From Syntrophomonas sp. (GTDB taxonomy: Bacteria; Bacillota; Syntrophomonadia; Syntrophomonadales; Syntrophomonadaceae): a stretch of DNA of 64,000 bases. Positions 38,973 through 50,007 of this stretch are shown here, piece after piece. The translations under genes and the position numbers were made by a program. The stretch's first letter is position 1, and every line of letters begins with the position of its first letter. The stretch spans positions 220,346 through 284,345 of the forward strand of contig JAENZN010000001.1 of NCBI GenBank assembly GCA_016841245.1, read 5' to 3'. The notes below the pieces were generated by a model. It searched no databases and was not told the origin of the DNA. It saw nothing but the letters and a program-made list of their open reading frames with translations.

Positions 38973-41446
38973 TTTCTCCTCCTCCTTCTTCGGCTGGTTG
39001 CCCCAATTTTTTTGGTCTTTCTGGTTAATGCCAGCCCTTTCTCCTGGTTATGCAGCTTTCTTTTAAGGCTCCATTCCTCCAGCTGCCGGTTGGCGAGATA
39101 ATGTACCGTCTCCGGTAAAAAGGCTCCCTTCTCATCCTTTTCTCCTGCTGGTATTCCGGTTAGAATTTCCAGCCCCTCGTCTATATGGCTGACCGCCCAT
39201 ATATTAAACAGCTTGTTGCGTACTGCTGCGACTACTTCTTCGTCCAGCATTAGATTAGGCATATTCTTACGCGGAATTATAACGCCATGTTTTCCTGCTA
39301 ATCCTTTTTCTTTGCATACTTTATAGAATCCTTCAATCTTTTCATTAACACCACCTACCGGTTGTATTTCGCCATTCTGGTTCACTGATCCGGTAACAGC
39401 TATTCTTTGATTTATTGGTACCCGGGCCAGACTTGAGATCAGAGCATAAAGTTCTGCACTGGAAGCGCTGTCTCCTTCCACCCCCTGGTAACTTTGCTCG
39501 AAGGTAAGGCTGGCTGATAGGGTCAGGGGCTTATCTTGTGCATAGTGATCTCCCAAATAACCATTGAGAGTTAAGATTCCTTTACTATGGATACGGCCGC
39601 TCATGGCTATCTCTCTTTCGATGTTGACCAGTCCTTTTTCTCCCATAAAAGTCTTGGCAGTTATCCTTACCGGTCTTCCAAATCTATATTCACCAGCCTG
39701 ATAAACTGCCAGACCATTTACCTCCCCGATTAAATCTCCTTCGACATTGATTATCAGGGCATTTCGGTTTATTGCCTCCTGAAGCTTCTCTTCAGACAGC
39801 GAACTCCGATATATTCGCTGTTCTATGGCCTTTTGCGCATGTTCTCCAGTTACTAAATCAGCCCCATCATAATCTGCTACACAATTAGCTTCATATATTA
39901 GTTCCATCAGTTTGTTAAAGGAAGTACTCAGTTTCTGCTGATCATCGGTCATTCTGCTTCCATATTCCACTATGACTGCAGTTGCTTCCGGACTAAAATG
40001 CTTTAAACTTTGGTTTTCGCACACGGAGCTGATCAGACGAACATAATCATTTACATGCCGCCGGCTCCGGATCATCTCATCATCAAAGTCGGCTCTAATT
40101 TTAAACAACTTTGAAAATTCTTGATCATAGTGATGCAGCAGATAGTAATAAAACGCTTCACCTATTAATATTACTTTTATATTTAAAGGAATAGGTTCCG
40201 GCTGTAAAGTCTCGGTATTAGTAATACCAATCATTCGGGATATATTTTCTACTGATATCTCCTGGTTTTTTATTATTCTTTTCAAGGTATCCCAAACAAA
40301 ATTGTTTTTTAGCAGGTCATATACCCTGAGTACTAAATAACCACCGTTAGCCCGGTGTACAGATCCTGCCTTAATCTTAGAAAAGTCAGTAGCCAGGACT
40401 CCGAATTCCCCTTCATATTCTATCTGTCCAAAAAGGTTAGCAAAAGTAGGGTTGTTCTCGAAAACAACTGGCGCATGCCGGCATTCCGAATTATCGACCA
40501 GCAGGTTAATCTGATAACGACGTAAAAAAGAACGTTTATCAATATGTCTGAAAAAGCTCAAGGCAGTATTTTCATCCTGGTTTACCAGGACATCCAGATG
40601 ATCCAGAAAATCCTTCTGTACAGCCTGCAAGTATTCCATAACTTGGTAGTGATGCTGGTATTTATTGAATAAATCATCAAATTGAGGCTGGAAAACCTGT
40701 TGGGCTGTTTCCTGTTCCAGGATTTTGAGTTTTTCTTTCATTAACTTTTCCATACTGCGATATTTTCTCATGGCCTCGTTCATCTTTTCTTGAACCAGTC
40801 CACTGTTGGTCATCATTATAGCCCGCTCTTCTTCACTAAGTCCCACATACTCTTCCTGCCCCATTACTTCGCCATTTTTATTTATCGGTATAGTATTGAC
40901 TCCACCCTGTTGATTCTGGGTGATGGAAAATCCATGAACCCGTGCTTCCTGGTCCAGCTCCAGATATAAAGCGTTCGATTCCGTTACAAAACTATTAAAT
41001 ATAACATTTTTTTGAGCTGTATATTCTTCACCGGCAAAGGTATTTATTACTGCTTCTATAGCCTCATTAATACAGACAGTCAGTTCCTGTTTAAGTTGTT
41101 TACCTTTCCCGGCCGGGATTTTCATAGCACACGGAATATCCGGGTTCTTAAAATTATAAGCATAACACCAATCAGGTGGCACGGGTTTTTTGCTGGCTTT
41201 TTGATGCAGCATCTTGCTGGCCAAGGTAGTTTTGCCGGTACCCGATTGACCGGCCAGATAAATATTATATCCTTCACTCTCGATATCCAACCCTATTGAG
41301 ATAGCATTTAAAGCTCTATCCTGACCTATTATACCAGTCAGAGGTTTGACTTCTGCCGTGCTGTTAAATTTAAATCCGGATGGATTACATGTTTTTCTTA
41401 ATTCCCCTGGTTTTAGTCTATATCTATTAAAATTCACCTGCGACAT
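38969..41446 (-). CDS. Lon-like ATP-dependent protease
   Basis: 825 residues. Walker A is GQSGTGKT (around 67). A long helical insertion, the AAA core and a C-terminal S16 Lon protease domain follow. The catalytic serine is in GDSASSAE (around 655) and the lysine in GGVNEKIEGF (around 698). The N-terminus lacks the LAN substrate domain of LonA, placing it with the LonB/LonC-like group. It degrades unknown cytoplasmic or membrane-associated proteins. The C-terminus ends in a strongly basic tail (RRRRRRK). It is paired with the lipoprotein. Confidence 0.9.
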   Translation of the reverse strand: MSQVNFNRYRLKPGELRKTCNPSGFKFNSTAEVKPLTGIIGQDRALNAISIGLDIESEGYNIYLAGQSGTGKTTLASKMLHQKASKKPVPPDWCYAYNFKNPDIPCAMKIPAGKGKQLKQELTVCINEAIEAVINTFAGEEYTAQKNVIFNSFVTESNALYLELDQEARVHGFSITQNQQGGVNTIPINKNGEVMGQEEYVGLSEEERAIMMTNSGLVQEKMNEAMRKYRSMEKLMKEKLKILEQETAQQVFQPQFDDLFNKYQHHYQVMEYLQAVQKDFLDHLDVLVNQDENTALSFFRHIDKRSFLRRYQINLLVDNSECRHAPVVFENNPTFANLFGQIEYEGEFGVLATDFSKIKAGSVHRANGGYLVLRVYDLLKNNFVWDTLKRIIKNQEISVENISRMIGITNTETLQPEPIPLNIKVILIGEAFYYYLLHHYDQEFSKLFKIRADFDDEMIRSRRHVNDYVRLISSVCENQSLKHFSPEATAVIVEYGSRMTDDQQKLSTSFNKLMELIYEANCVADYDGADLVTGEHAQKAIEQRIYRSSLSEEKLQEAINRNALIINVEGDLIGEVNGLAVYQAGEYRFGRPVRITAKTFMGEKGLVNIEREIAMSGRIHSKGILTLNGYLGDHYAQDKPLTLSASLTFEQSYQGVEGDSASSAELYALISSLARVPINQRIAVTGSVNQNGEIQPVGGVNEKIEGFYKVCKEKGLAGKHGVIIPRKNMPNLMLDEEVVAAVRNKLFNIWAVSHIDEGLEILTGIPAGEKDEKGAFLPETVHYLANRQLEEWSLKRKLHNQEKGLALTRKTKKIGATSRRRRRRK

Positions 41447-41545
41447 CCCCCATTATTTTCTTAAGTATTTATTTCTCTCTATATATGAATATGTTGTTAT
41501 TTATCTTCGTGCTATAGATATTACATGATTCTTATACTAAGAGCA

Positions 41546-42379
41546 TTAAAAAACGAACTTCATCCCCGTGTCCATTTTTATAACTCTATTCCGCCCCAGC
41601 TGGCTGTACAGCTCAGCTGCGGCATAAAAACCGGTACAGTGGCCGATAATCAGTTTCTGAACATCATACATTCTTACAGCTTTTATGGTATTTTCCAGCC
41701 TCTCCGGGGAAGCGTTCATCAAATGAGTACCTCCAACATATGCCAGTACTTTAGAGCAGCCAGTTTTCTGCCGGCAGTATTCCAGGGTATTTATCATTCC
41801 GGAATGAGAACAGCCGCTGATGATGATCAAACCCTCCGCGTGTTCGATAACCATAGCCATGTCATCCGGCAGCAGATCTTGGTGGAGCTGTCCATCCTTT
41901 TCAAATACAAAATCTCCTCCCACGTCCTCATATGCGGTTAATCTAGGAATTTCCCCGGTTAAATATATTCCCGAATGTATTTCTGTAAAGGTGTCGGTAA
42001 AAACCAACTCTGCTCCTGCATCAACAGCTTCCTGATAAGCAAACTTGCAGCCTATATCAACCATTTTGCCCCCTGACCTTCTAATCAATCGGCGGGGAAA
42101 AATGCCGGAATGAGCATAAATCTTTCTTCCCCCATATTTATTAAGAAATGGCATCAATGCCCCGGTATGATCATAATGGCCATGGCTGATAACTATCTCC
42201 TCAACCAGTGATAGGTCTATTCCTAGAACGCTGCTGTTTAAAAAAAGAGCATCCTTAGAGCCGGTATCAAAAAGTATATTATGGTTATCGATTAATAATT
42301 GCGCTGAAAAACCATATTCGCCAATCAGGGGTGAACTAGGAGTGGTGTTTTCTACTAAAACCTTAATTAATGTATTCAT
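41546..42379 (-). CDS. MBL-fold metallo-hydrolase
   Basis: 277 residues. The metal motif HGHYDHTG is at ~65, with further ligands in SGCSHSG (~190) and IGHCTG (~250). It resembles the family annotated as dihydropterin-phosphate synthase-like (methanopterin pathway homologues) in bacteria. The exact reaction is uncertain. AAGGAGG precedes the ATG. It is a single gene between the Lon-like protease and the PBP. Confidence 0.85.
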   Translation of the reverse strand: MNTLIKVLVENTTPSSPLIGEYGFSAQLLIDNHNILFDTGSKDALFLNSSVLGIDLSLVEEIVISHGHYDHTGALMPFLNKYGGRKIYAHSGIFPRRLIRRSGGKMVDIGCKFAYQEAVDAGAELVFTDTFTEIHSGIYLTGEIPRLTAYEDVGGDFVFEKDGQLHQDLLPDDMAMVIEHAEGLIIISGCSHSGMINTLEYCRQKTGCSKVLAYVGGTHLMNASPERLENTIKAVRMYDVQKLIIGHCTGFYAAAELYSQLGRNRVIKMDTGMKFVF

Positions 42380-42614
42380 ATTGTGAACCTCCTTAAATCA
42401 TATTTATCCCTATCCTTCTATTATTCATCTATCTTCAGGACGTTTCCTGCCTCAATCCACATAAATAACCATTCTCCTATATAATTCTAATAATAATATA
42501 CTTTATCTTTATATATAATCGACTATTCACTGCCCGAGAATAATAAGCTTTCATCTTTGTAATGAGATTTATAAGGCCAATATGATTCCTTTCCAATAAT
42601 TCGATTACATGGTT

Positions 42615-42701
42615 TATAATTATTTACATAGTAAGGAATTTTCAATACGAGGAGGTACAACTATGTTGATAAACAAGAAAGTGAAACTTATGGCAGGGTA
42701 G
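42615..42701 (+). other. Promoter-like site, strong RBS and 12-codon ORF (truncated gene?)
   Basis: TATAAT (42615-42620) has only a weak -35. It is followed by GAGGAGG (42649-42655) and ATG at 42663. The ORF is MLINKKVKLMAG then TAG at 42699. It runs into the 3' end of the convergent PBP gene. A strong initiation site on so short an ORF suggests a gene cut by a deletion or a tiny peptide. Confidence 0.3.
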
Positions 42702-44616
42702 CCGCATCCCACAGCAGCCATTCCAAATCGGAGGTATGATAATAACAGATTTCCTCAGGTTCGCTTCCCTCGATGAATGCCATCCGAATGCTGCGCGGGC
42801 ATGATTCACTCGCTATAAGTCCGGTATCCAGGCACACATTTACCAAATTGACTTTAGCTGGCTTTTCAAAGTCGATAGCAGGAAAGCTGACTGACGCATC
42901 CCGAATAAAGTTAGCCCATATTGGTCCTGCGGCTACGCTTCCCACCAGGTTAACATTGCGTCCCTTATCATACCCTACCCAGACTGCACAGCAAAGCTGC
43001 GGAGTATAGCCTACAAACCAGGCATCATTAAAATCGTCGGTAGTCCCAGTCTTTCCAGCCGCCGTCCTCCCAACTGCAGCCTGCAGATTTGCTCCGGTTC
43101 CTCCTGGTTCCATTACGCCCTTTAACATATCAGTGACAATGTAAGCATTTTCCTGGCTTATAACCTGCTGTTGTTCAGTCCGATTTTCTTCCAGGATATT
43201 CCCATCTTTATCAAGCACTTTTAAAATATATATTGGTTTACTATATATACCTTGATTGGAAAAGACGCTATAGGCGGCTGCCATATCAAGAGGAGTCACC
43301 TCCTTGGAACCCAGAGGTAAGGAGAGAATAGGCTGTATGTCTTTAAATCCGAATTTTTCAGCATGCTTGGCTACATATTCGGGTCCCAGCATATTATTAA
43401 CTTGAACTGCAATTACATTATCTGAAATCATAAGTGCTTCTTTAAGAGTAAATTCCTGCCAGTGATATTTTTCATCTCCATAGTCGGTTGGTTCATAAGT
43501 ATCCCCGTTAGGAAGCTCGAATTTCACCGGTTCACATTTCATCATATAAGCCTCGGTGAGACCCCATTCAATAGCCAGCGAGTACATAAAGGGTTTAAAG
43601 GTTGACCCCGGCTGCCTTTCAGAAAATACCCGGTTATAAGTAGAGTTGGCAAAGTCTCTCCCTCCAATAAGCGCACGTATTTGCCCATTAGTGGTATCCA
43701 GAGCTACCAGAGCTGCCTGTACATCAGCCTCTCTTTCCTGCATGCCTTCTTGATAGGCTTTATTTGCAGCCTTCTGCATATCCAGATCTAGGGTGGTGTA
43801 TATCTTCATCCCCCCTTGATAAACCATTCTCTCCCCATATTTTTCAGACAGGTAATCTCGTACCATGGCTATAAAATAGGGGGCCTCACCCAGTACATAA
43901 TCAGCCTGTTGATAGCTTAACTCTCTGGAGAATATGGTGTCCTTATCCGCCTGACTTATATACCCTTCCTCAACCATGCGCTGCAGTACTATAGCCTGTC
44001 TTTCTTTAGCCTGGTCTGGATTCAGGTATGGATCGTACAGACTGGGGGCATTGGGCAGGCCAGCCAGCAGTGCAGCTTCCTCGGCAGTGAGGTCTTGAGC
44101 ATTCTTATTAAAAAAGGTGCGCGCGGCAACCTCCAATCCATAGGCACCATGTCCAAAATAAATAGTATTACAATACATAGTAAGTATCTCATCTTTACTG
44201 TAACTGCGCTCAAGTTGTATTGCATAAAATAACTCCTTTATTTTTCTGGTCAGGGTACGTTCATTGCTCAAGAAAAGATTTTTGGCTGTTTGCTGGGTAA
44301 TTGTACTTCCACCAGCAGTTATCTTGCCTGCTTTTATATTAAGAAATAATGCCCGCATGACACCGCTTATATCTACTCCATGGTGTGAATAGAAATTCTT
44401 ATCTTCAACGGCAATAATAGCAGCTTTGAAGCTTTCAGGTATTTCCTCAAATCCTATGCTGATACGATTTTCCTCGGCCAATCCTTTTATCGGACGGCCA
44501 TTGATATCATAGACTACTGAAGCTTCTGGAACATCAATAACAGATATATCAACGCCGCATCCACTGAAAAGCAGACTGCTTAACAATATTAAAATTAATA
44601 AATACTTCCTGAACAT
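42688..44616 (-). CDS. Class A penicillin-binding protein with lipobox
   Basis: 642 residues. The transglycosylase (GT51) domain has VEDKNFYSHHGVD (~70) and GGSTITQQTAKN. The transpeptidase domain has STFKP (SxxK, ~338), SDN (~395) and KTGTT (~520). It polymerises and crosslinks peptidoglycan outside the membrane. Unusually, the N-terminal anchor ends in FSGC, a lipobox, so it may be a lipid-anchored PBP rather than a type II membrane protein. AGGAGG precedes the ATG. Confidence 0.92.
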   Translation of the reverse strand: MFRKYLLILILLSSLLFSGCGVDISVIDVPEASVVYDINGRPIKGLAEENRISIGFEEIPESFKAAIIAVEDKNFYSHHGVDISGVMRALFLNIKAGKITAGGSTITQQTAKNLFLSNERTLTRKIKELFYAIQLERSYSKDEILTMYCNTIYFGHGAYGLEVAARTFFNKNAQDLTAEEAALLAGLPNAPSLYDPYLNPDQAKERQAIVLQRMVEEGYISQADKDTIFSRELSYQQADYVLGEAPYFIAMVRDYLSEKYGERMVYQGGMKIYTTLDLDMQKAANKAYQEGMQEREADVQAALVALDTTNGQIRALIGGRDFANSTYNRVFSERQPGSTFKPFMYSLAIEWGLTEAYMMKCEPVKFELPNGDTYEPTDYGDEKYHWQEFTLKEALMISDNVIAVQVNNMLGPEYVAKHAEKFGFKDIQPILSLPLGSKEVTPLDMAAAYSVFSNQGIYSKPIYILKVLDKDGNILEENRTEQQQVISQENAYIVTDMLKGVMEPGGTGANLQAAVGRTAAGKTGTTDDFNDAWFVGYTPQLCCAVWVGYDKGRNVNLVGSVAAGPIWANFIRDASVSFPAIDFEKPAKVNLVNVCLDTGLIASESCPRSIRMAFIEGSEPEEICYYHTSDLEWLLWDAATLP

Positions 44617-44732
44617 AAACTACCTCCTATTTCCTAAAATACCCATTATTGATGTATTTCATTCGGTTTCAATGCTTGCCGGGTCCTTTAATGTCATGAA
44701 GCTGTGGTCTGCTTATAATGTTTTTGCGGGTA
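44617..44732. other. Divergent intergenic start
   Basis: The region between the PBP start and the corA promoter. No gene or structure was recognised in it. Confidence 0.4.
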
Positions 44733-44762
44733 TTGACAGGACATACCTATACCAACTATATT
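44733..44762 (+). promoter_or_regulatory. SigmaA promoter of the corA leader
   Basis: A perfect TTGACA (44733-44738) and TATATT (44757-44762), with an 18-bp spacer. Transcription would begin near 44770 and give a leader of roughly 170 nt before corA. Confidence 0.6.
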
Positions 44763-44805
44763 TTAGGGAGCGAACAAATATAGGAATTGTAAAGGTGGTG
44801 GTATG

Positions 44806-44913
44806 ATGGACCCCGTTCCAGATTATGGATCGTGTATCTATAAGCTGCTTAATGTTAGAAAATCAAATAACAACGGAGGGTTCAATATATTCTGCTGCCA
44901 GGTCAGCTGTTAA
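44806..44913 (+). CDS. Leader peptide upstream of corA
   Basis: 35 residues beginning MDPVPDYGSC and ending FCCQVSC, with four cysteines in all. AAAGGTGG lies 7 nt before ATG 44806; another ATG lies one codon earlier. The acidic-proline start resembles sequences that destabilise ribosomes at low Mg, as known for MgtL (MEPDP). The ORF passes through one arm of a 9-bp hairpin and ends just before the other arm. It is too short to be an ordinary enzyme, and its place suggests a regulatory ORF. Confidence 0.5.
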   Translation: MDPVPDYGSCIYKLLNVRKSNNNGGFNIFCCQVSC

Positions 44914-44935
44914 AACCCTCCGAAATTAAGGAGGG
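44874..44935 (+). promoter_or_regulatory. Mutually exclusive hairpins controlling the corA RBS
   Basis: CGGAGGGTT (44874-44882) pairs perfectly over 9 bp with AACCCTCCG (44914-44922). CCCTCC (44916-44921) can instead pair with the corA ribosome site GGAGGG (44930-44935) across an 8-nt loop. Only one can form at a time, so the first hairpin frees the RBS and the second buries it. Confidence 0.6.
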
Positions 44936-44942
44936 ATGAGCT

Positions 44943-45917
44943 GTGATCAAAACCTATTTTTACAACTCTCAAGCTAACGCCATGTTTCATGATGTAAATC
45001 TCAGCCAACTGGATGACCTTCTATCATCTTCTGACAGCCTTTTATGGATTGACCTGTATGAATGCTCTGCCTTAGAACTCAACTCCATAGGCAGTCTATT
45101 TAACTTCCATCCTCTGGCTCTGGAAGATTGCCTGCAGGAAAGTCCACGCGCCAAGTTAGATCGTTATGATAACTATAATTTCTTCGTTTTTCATGGATTG
45201 AATTATTGTGAAGATGCTGAAGACGATGAGATAAGCAGTATCGAACTGGATGTCTTCATGGGATCAAATTATATTGTCACAATCCATCCCATAGCTCTAG
45301 ATGCAGTAGGTAAAATAGCTAAAAAATGCCTTACTGAGACTACTTGCATGACTATGGGACCTGAACATCTGCTGTACAGAATAGTTGACAATATCGTTGA
45401 TGATTGCTTTCCTACTATAGAAAGACTGGGCGAGAGAATAGATGAACTAGAAGATAATATTTTTATAAAACGGGGCCGGGAAATCACCGAAGAAATTCTA
45501 TCTCTTAAACGCAGTATAATACTGCTGAGGAAAGTACTAATACCGCAGCGGCGAATTTTCGGCAACATTAATGGTTATTATTCTTTTTTTGTAAATGAAA
45601 AAAATCGTCCTTATTATCTTGATTTGGTAGACCATCTGGACAGTATTCTGGATACGGCTGCAACCTATCGGGATCTGGTTAACAGTTCAACTGAAACTTA
45701 CTACTCCATAATTAACGGAAGAACCAGCGAAATAATAACCATGCTTACTATTTTTTCGATTATCATGATGACCTTAACGGTAATAACGGGTTTTTATGGG
45801 ATGAACGTTAATCTTCCGGGGGCTGGCAATCCCTATTTTGTATGGTATCTCATGACGATCATGATCTTACTGGTATCCGGGATGATGTTATTCTTTTCTC
45901 GTCGTAAGTGGATATAA
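44943..45917 (+). CDS. corA: CorA-family magnesium/divalent cation transporter
   Basis: 324 residues. A long cytoplasmic alpha/beta domain is followed by two C-terminal helices (~265-315) with the signature YGMNV between them. CorA forms a pentameric Mg(II) channel gated by intracellular Mg. GTG 44943 has GGAGGG 7 nt upstream. The leader peptide ORF and RBS-sequestering hairpins upstream suggest post-transcriptional control. Confidence 0.94.
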   Translation: MIKTYFYNSQANAMFHDVNLSQLDDLLSSSDSLLWIDLYECSALELNSIGSLFNFHPLALEDCLQESPRAKLDRYDNYNFFVFHGLNYCEDAEDDEISSIELDVFMGSNYIVTIHPIALDAVGKIAKKCLTETTCMTMGPEHLLYRIVDNIVDDCFPTIERLGERIDELEDNIFIKRGREITEEILSLKRSIILLRKVLIPQRRIFGNINGYYSFFVNEKNRPYYLDLVDHLDSILDTAATYRDLVNSSTETYYSIINGRTSEIITMLTIFSIIMMTLTVITGFYGMNVNLPGAGNPYFVWYLMTIMILLVSGMMLFFSRRKWI

Positions 45918-45929
45918 TCGGCATAAGAA

Positions 45930-45983
45930 AACCCCTTGCATTTATACTGAACTTAACCAGCTATTTGACACCTGCAAGGGGTT
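45930..45983. terminator. Bidirectional terminator between corA and DUF47 gene
   Basis: AACCCCTTGCA (45930-45940) pairs with TGCAAGGGGTT (45973-45983), and CTATTTTTCTT follows on the plus strand. On the minus strand TTTTCTTATG follows. It serves both convergent genes. Confidence 0.75.
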
Positions 45984-45992
45984 CTATTTTTC

Positions 45993-46622
45993 TTAAGAGT
46001 ATTTCACACAGATATTTATCAATAAATCAGCCAGATCCTGAATATAATCTTGAGCCATTTCAATATGCTCATACACTTCCCGCCATTTGATCAGGGTTAT
46101 GGGTTCATCTTCATGCTCATCAAACAGTCTGGCTACCCCGGTTCTATATAGATTATCCTGCTTTTTTTCCAGCTTGATTATTTTCTTGCAACAATCCATT
46201 ATTTCTTTATTGTTGCGTTCTATTTTATCCAGCATATTAAAAGCCTTTTCCATCAGTGCGATGGACTCACATAGAACTTCTACCATCTCTTTAACCTGCT
46301 CATCGGGATCACCAGCTTTATACAAAATCATCCGATCGATAATACCAGTAATATAGTCCAGGGTGGTGGCCAGTTTTTGCACTAATTGAAAGGCATCTTC
46401 CCGGTCAAACGGCAGAATAAAGCTGGTATTCAACCTGCGCATAAGCTCCTGTATGATGCGGTCACCTTCATGTTCCATAGCGGTCAATTTGGCCATTTTT
46501 ATATCTAAATCCCGATAGTCATGAACCACGTTTTGCAGTATTTCCCCACCTCTAACTACAACCCGTGCGCTCTCACTAAAAAGCATAAAAAGTTGTTCAT
46601 CTTTTTTACCAAATAACCGCAA
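45993..46622 (-). CDS. DUF47 / PhoU-like protein
   Basis: 209 residues, all-helical, with the DUF47 pattern (HEGDRIIQELMRRLNTSFILPFDREDAFQL). These proteins often accompany Pit-type phosphate transporters and act as regulators or chaperones; no pit gene is seen here. TTG at 46622 is chosen because a G-rich ribosome site (AGGGGGGG) lies 6 nt upstream. It stands alone. Confidence 0.85.
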   Translation of the reverse strand: MRLFGKKDEQLFMLFSESARVVVRGGEILQNVVHDYRDLDIKMAKLTAMEHEGDRIIQELMRRLNTSFILPFDREDAFQLVQKLATTLDYITGIIDRMILYKAGDPDEQVKEMVEVLCESIALMEKAFNMLDKIERNNKEIMDCCKKIIKLEKKQDNLYRTGVARLFDEHEDEPITLIKWREVYEHIEMAQDYIQDLADLLINICVKYS

Positions 46623-46739
46623 CTCTAACCCCCCCCTTAACAAATTGCAGTTACCACCACGATAAGCTTCTATATTATAACACGATTCATATTAAATTAA
46701 ATACCGCTTCTGGTGTAAACTTGCACTTTAATTCACTTT

Positions 46740-47618
46740 TTATAAACCCCTCATATAATCCGGCCGCAGATAATTTCTATCGTTGCGTTTTATCATCTGA
46801 TCAATTAATTCCAGTATTTTTCCCTTATCATCAGGCAGCCGACCTTTAATAGGCAAATAGTTGGACGCATGATTACTTCTGAATTCACTGCCCTGTACAT
46901 CCAGATGCTCAATAATAATGCGCAGTTCTTCCAGTATTTCAAATGGTCCTGGGAGTTCGAATTCTCCTTTTTGCATACGCCGGTACAGTTCAGTTTTTGG
47001 TGTGAGCATCAGGGTCAGGGCCGCAATATAATCAGGATTTATTTCATTACAAATTTTGGCGGTATTAAGAGCATGCTCTACTGCTTTCGGAGTTCTCCCT
47101 GCCAAACCCAGAAGAATGGTAACTGACAACAGTATACCTGCTTCCCGGACCCTTTTGCCTGCTGCTACCATCTCCTCATAAGTAACACCTTTTCTTATGT
47201 CTTTCAGCAGTTCTTCATCGCCGGTTTCAACTCCCAGGTAAGCCATAGTTAAACCATGCTTCTTCATTTCTGATAGTTCTTCCACCGATTTATTCAATAT
47301 ACTATCAGGACTGGCATAAATACCAACATGTTTTAAACTGGAAAAACTTTGATATAATGCCGTCAATATTTGCAGCAGGTCCGAAGTTTCCATGGCCAGG
47401 GCATCTCCATCCGCCAGAAAGACCTTTTCCACGTCATGATAATAAAGTTTGGCCATGCGAATATCAGCCATAATTTCTTCTAATTCTCTTACCCGATATT
47501 TCTTATCCTTGTACATATTGCAAAATGTACATCTGTTATGACTGCAGCCTACTGTGCACTGCAAAATGTAACTTCTAGCTTCACTGGGTGGTCTGAAAAT
47601 GTTGCCTTCGTATCGCAT
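46740..47618 (-). CDS. Radical SAM protein
   Basis: 292 residues. The cluster motif is within CTVGCSHNRCTFC (~21-33), an atypical spacing of the CxxxCxxC type. YLGVETGDEELLKDIRKG is the SAM-binding region of the Elp3/coproporphyrinogen-like class. The reaction is unknown. It is a single gene next to the SASP gene. Confidence 0.85.
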   Translation of the reverse strand: MRYEGNIFRPPSEARSYILQCTVGCSHNRCTFCNMYKDKKYRVRELEEIMADIRMAKLYYHDVEKVFLADGDALAMETSDLLQILTALYQSFSSLKHVGIYASPDSILNKSVEELSEMKKHGLTMAYLGVETGDEELLKDIRKGVTYEEMVAAGKRVREAGILLSVTILLGLAGRTPKAVEHALNTAKICNEINPDYIAALTLMLTPKTELYRRMQKGEFELPGPFEILEELRIIIEHLDVQGSEFRSNHASNYLPIKGRLPDDKGKILELIDQMIKRNDRNYLRPDYMRGL

Positions 47619-47752
47619 ATAAATTCCCCCTGTAGTTTATATTATAAACCATATTTGTAGCGTGCTTAACACAATCTCAATTATCTTCCTGCTATATTTT
47701 GGCTTTAATTAGATAAAATAATATTGCATGCGAGTTTTAAGGAGGTTATATC

Positions 47753-47926
47753 TTGGCCAGAAATCGTGGAATCATGTCGGAACAGTTAAAGTATGAAATT
47801 GCCCGGGAACTCGGCGTTGACCAGATTGTGGCTTCGCAGGGTTGGGGTGCAGTATCTTCTCGTGACTGTGGCAACATGGTAAGCAAAGCTATTCAGTTAG
47901 CCGAAAGATCACTGAACCAGGTATAA
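47753..47926 (+). CDS. Alpha/beta-type small acid-soluble spore protein
   Basis: 57 residues from TTG 47753, with AAGGAGG 8 nt upstream. The sequence contains SEQLKYEIARELG and WGAVSSRDCGNMVSKAIQLAE, the two conserved SASP segments including the GPR protease-type site. SASPs coat and protect spore DNA. It shows that the organism is, or descends from, a spore former. A GC-rich hairpin follows. Confidence 0.92.
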   Translation: MARNRGIMSEQLKYEIARELGVDQIVASQGWGAVSSRDCGNMVSKAIQLAERSLNQV

Positions 47927-47943
47927 AGCAACAACTCGCATTC

Positions 47944-47963
47944 CTGCGGGGGCAACCCCGCAG
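47944..47963 (+). terminator. SASP gene terminator
   Basis: CTGCGGGG-GCAA-CCCCGCAG is an 8-bp perfect stem with a GCAA tetraloop, followed by ATTTTAA, 17 nt after the SASP stop. Confidence 0.7.
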
Positions 47964-47974
47964 ATTTTAACTAG

Positions 47975-48006
47975 AAACAGGGGGGACGTTCTTTTGTTCC
48001 CTGTTT
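47975..48006. terminator. Hairpin downstream of mgtC-like gene
   Basis: AAACAGGG (47975-47982) pairs with CCCTGTTT (47999-48006) around GGGACGTTCTTTTGTT, a core resembling widespread GGGACGTTC palindromes. It lies next to the stop of the minus-strand mgtC-like gene, so it probably ends that transcript. Confidence 0.5.
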
Positions 48007-48008
48007 CC

Positions 48009-49903
<1,895 letters not shown>

Positions 49904-50007
49904 TTACCCTGGTAAATTGAGTTTATATTATCGCATTCTGACCTAATTTTCAAGCTGTACCAGGCAATCATGTTTATTATTGAATTACTCAGGTGCTATC
50001 CTGATCC

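Noticed and set aside
44761..44942. M-box (Mg) riboswitch upstream of corA
   Set aside because: The conserved M-box segments could not be found; a leader peptide with competing hairpins fits better.
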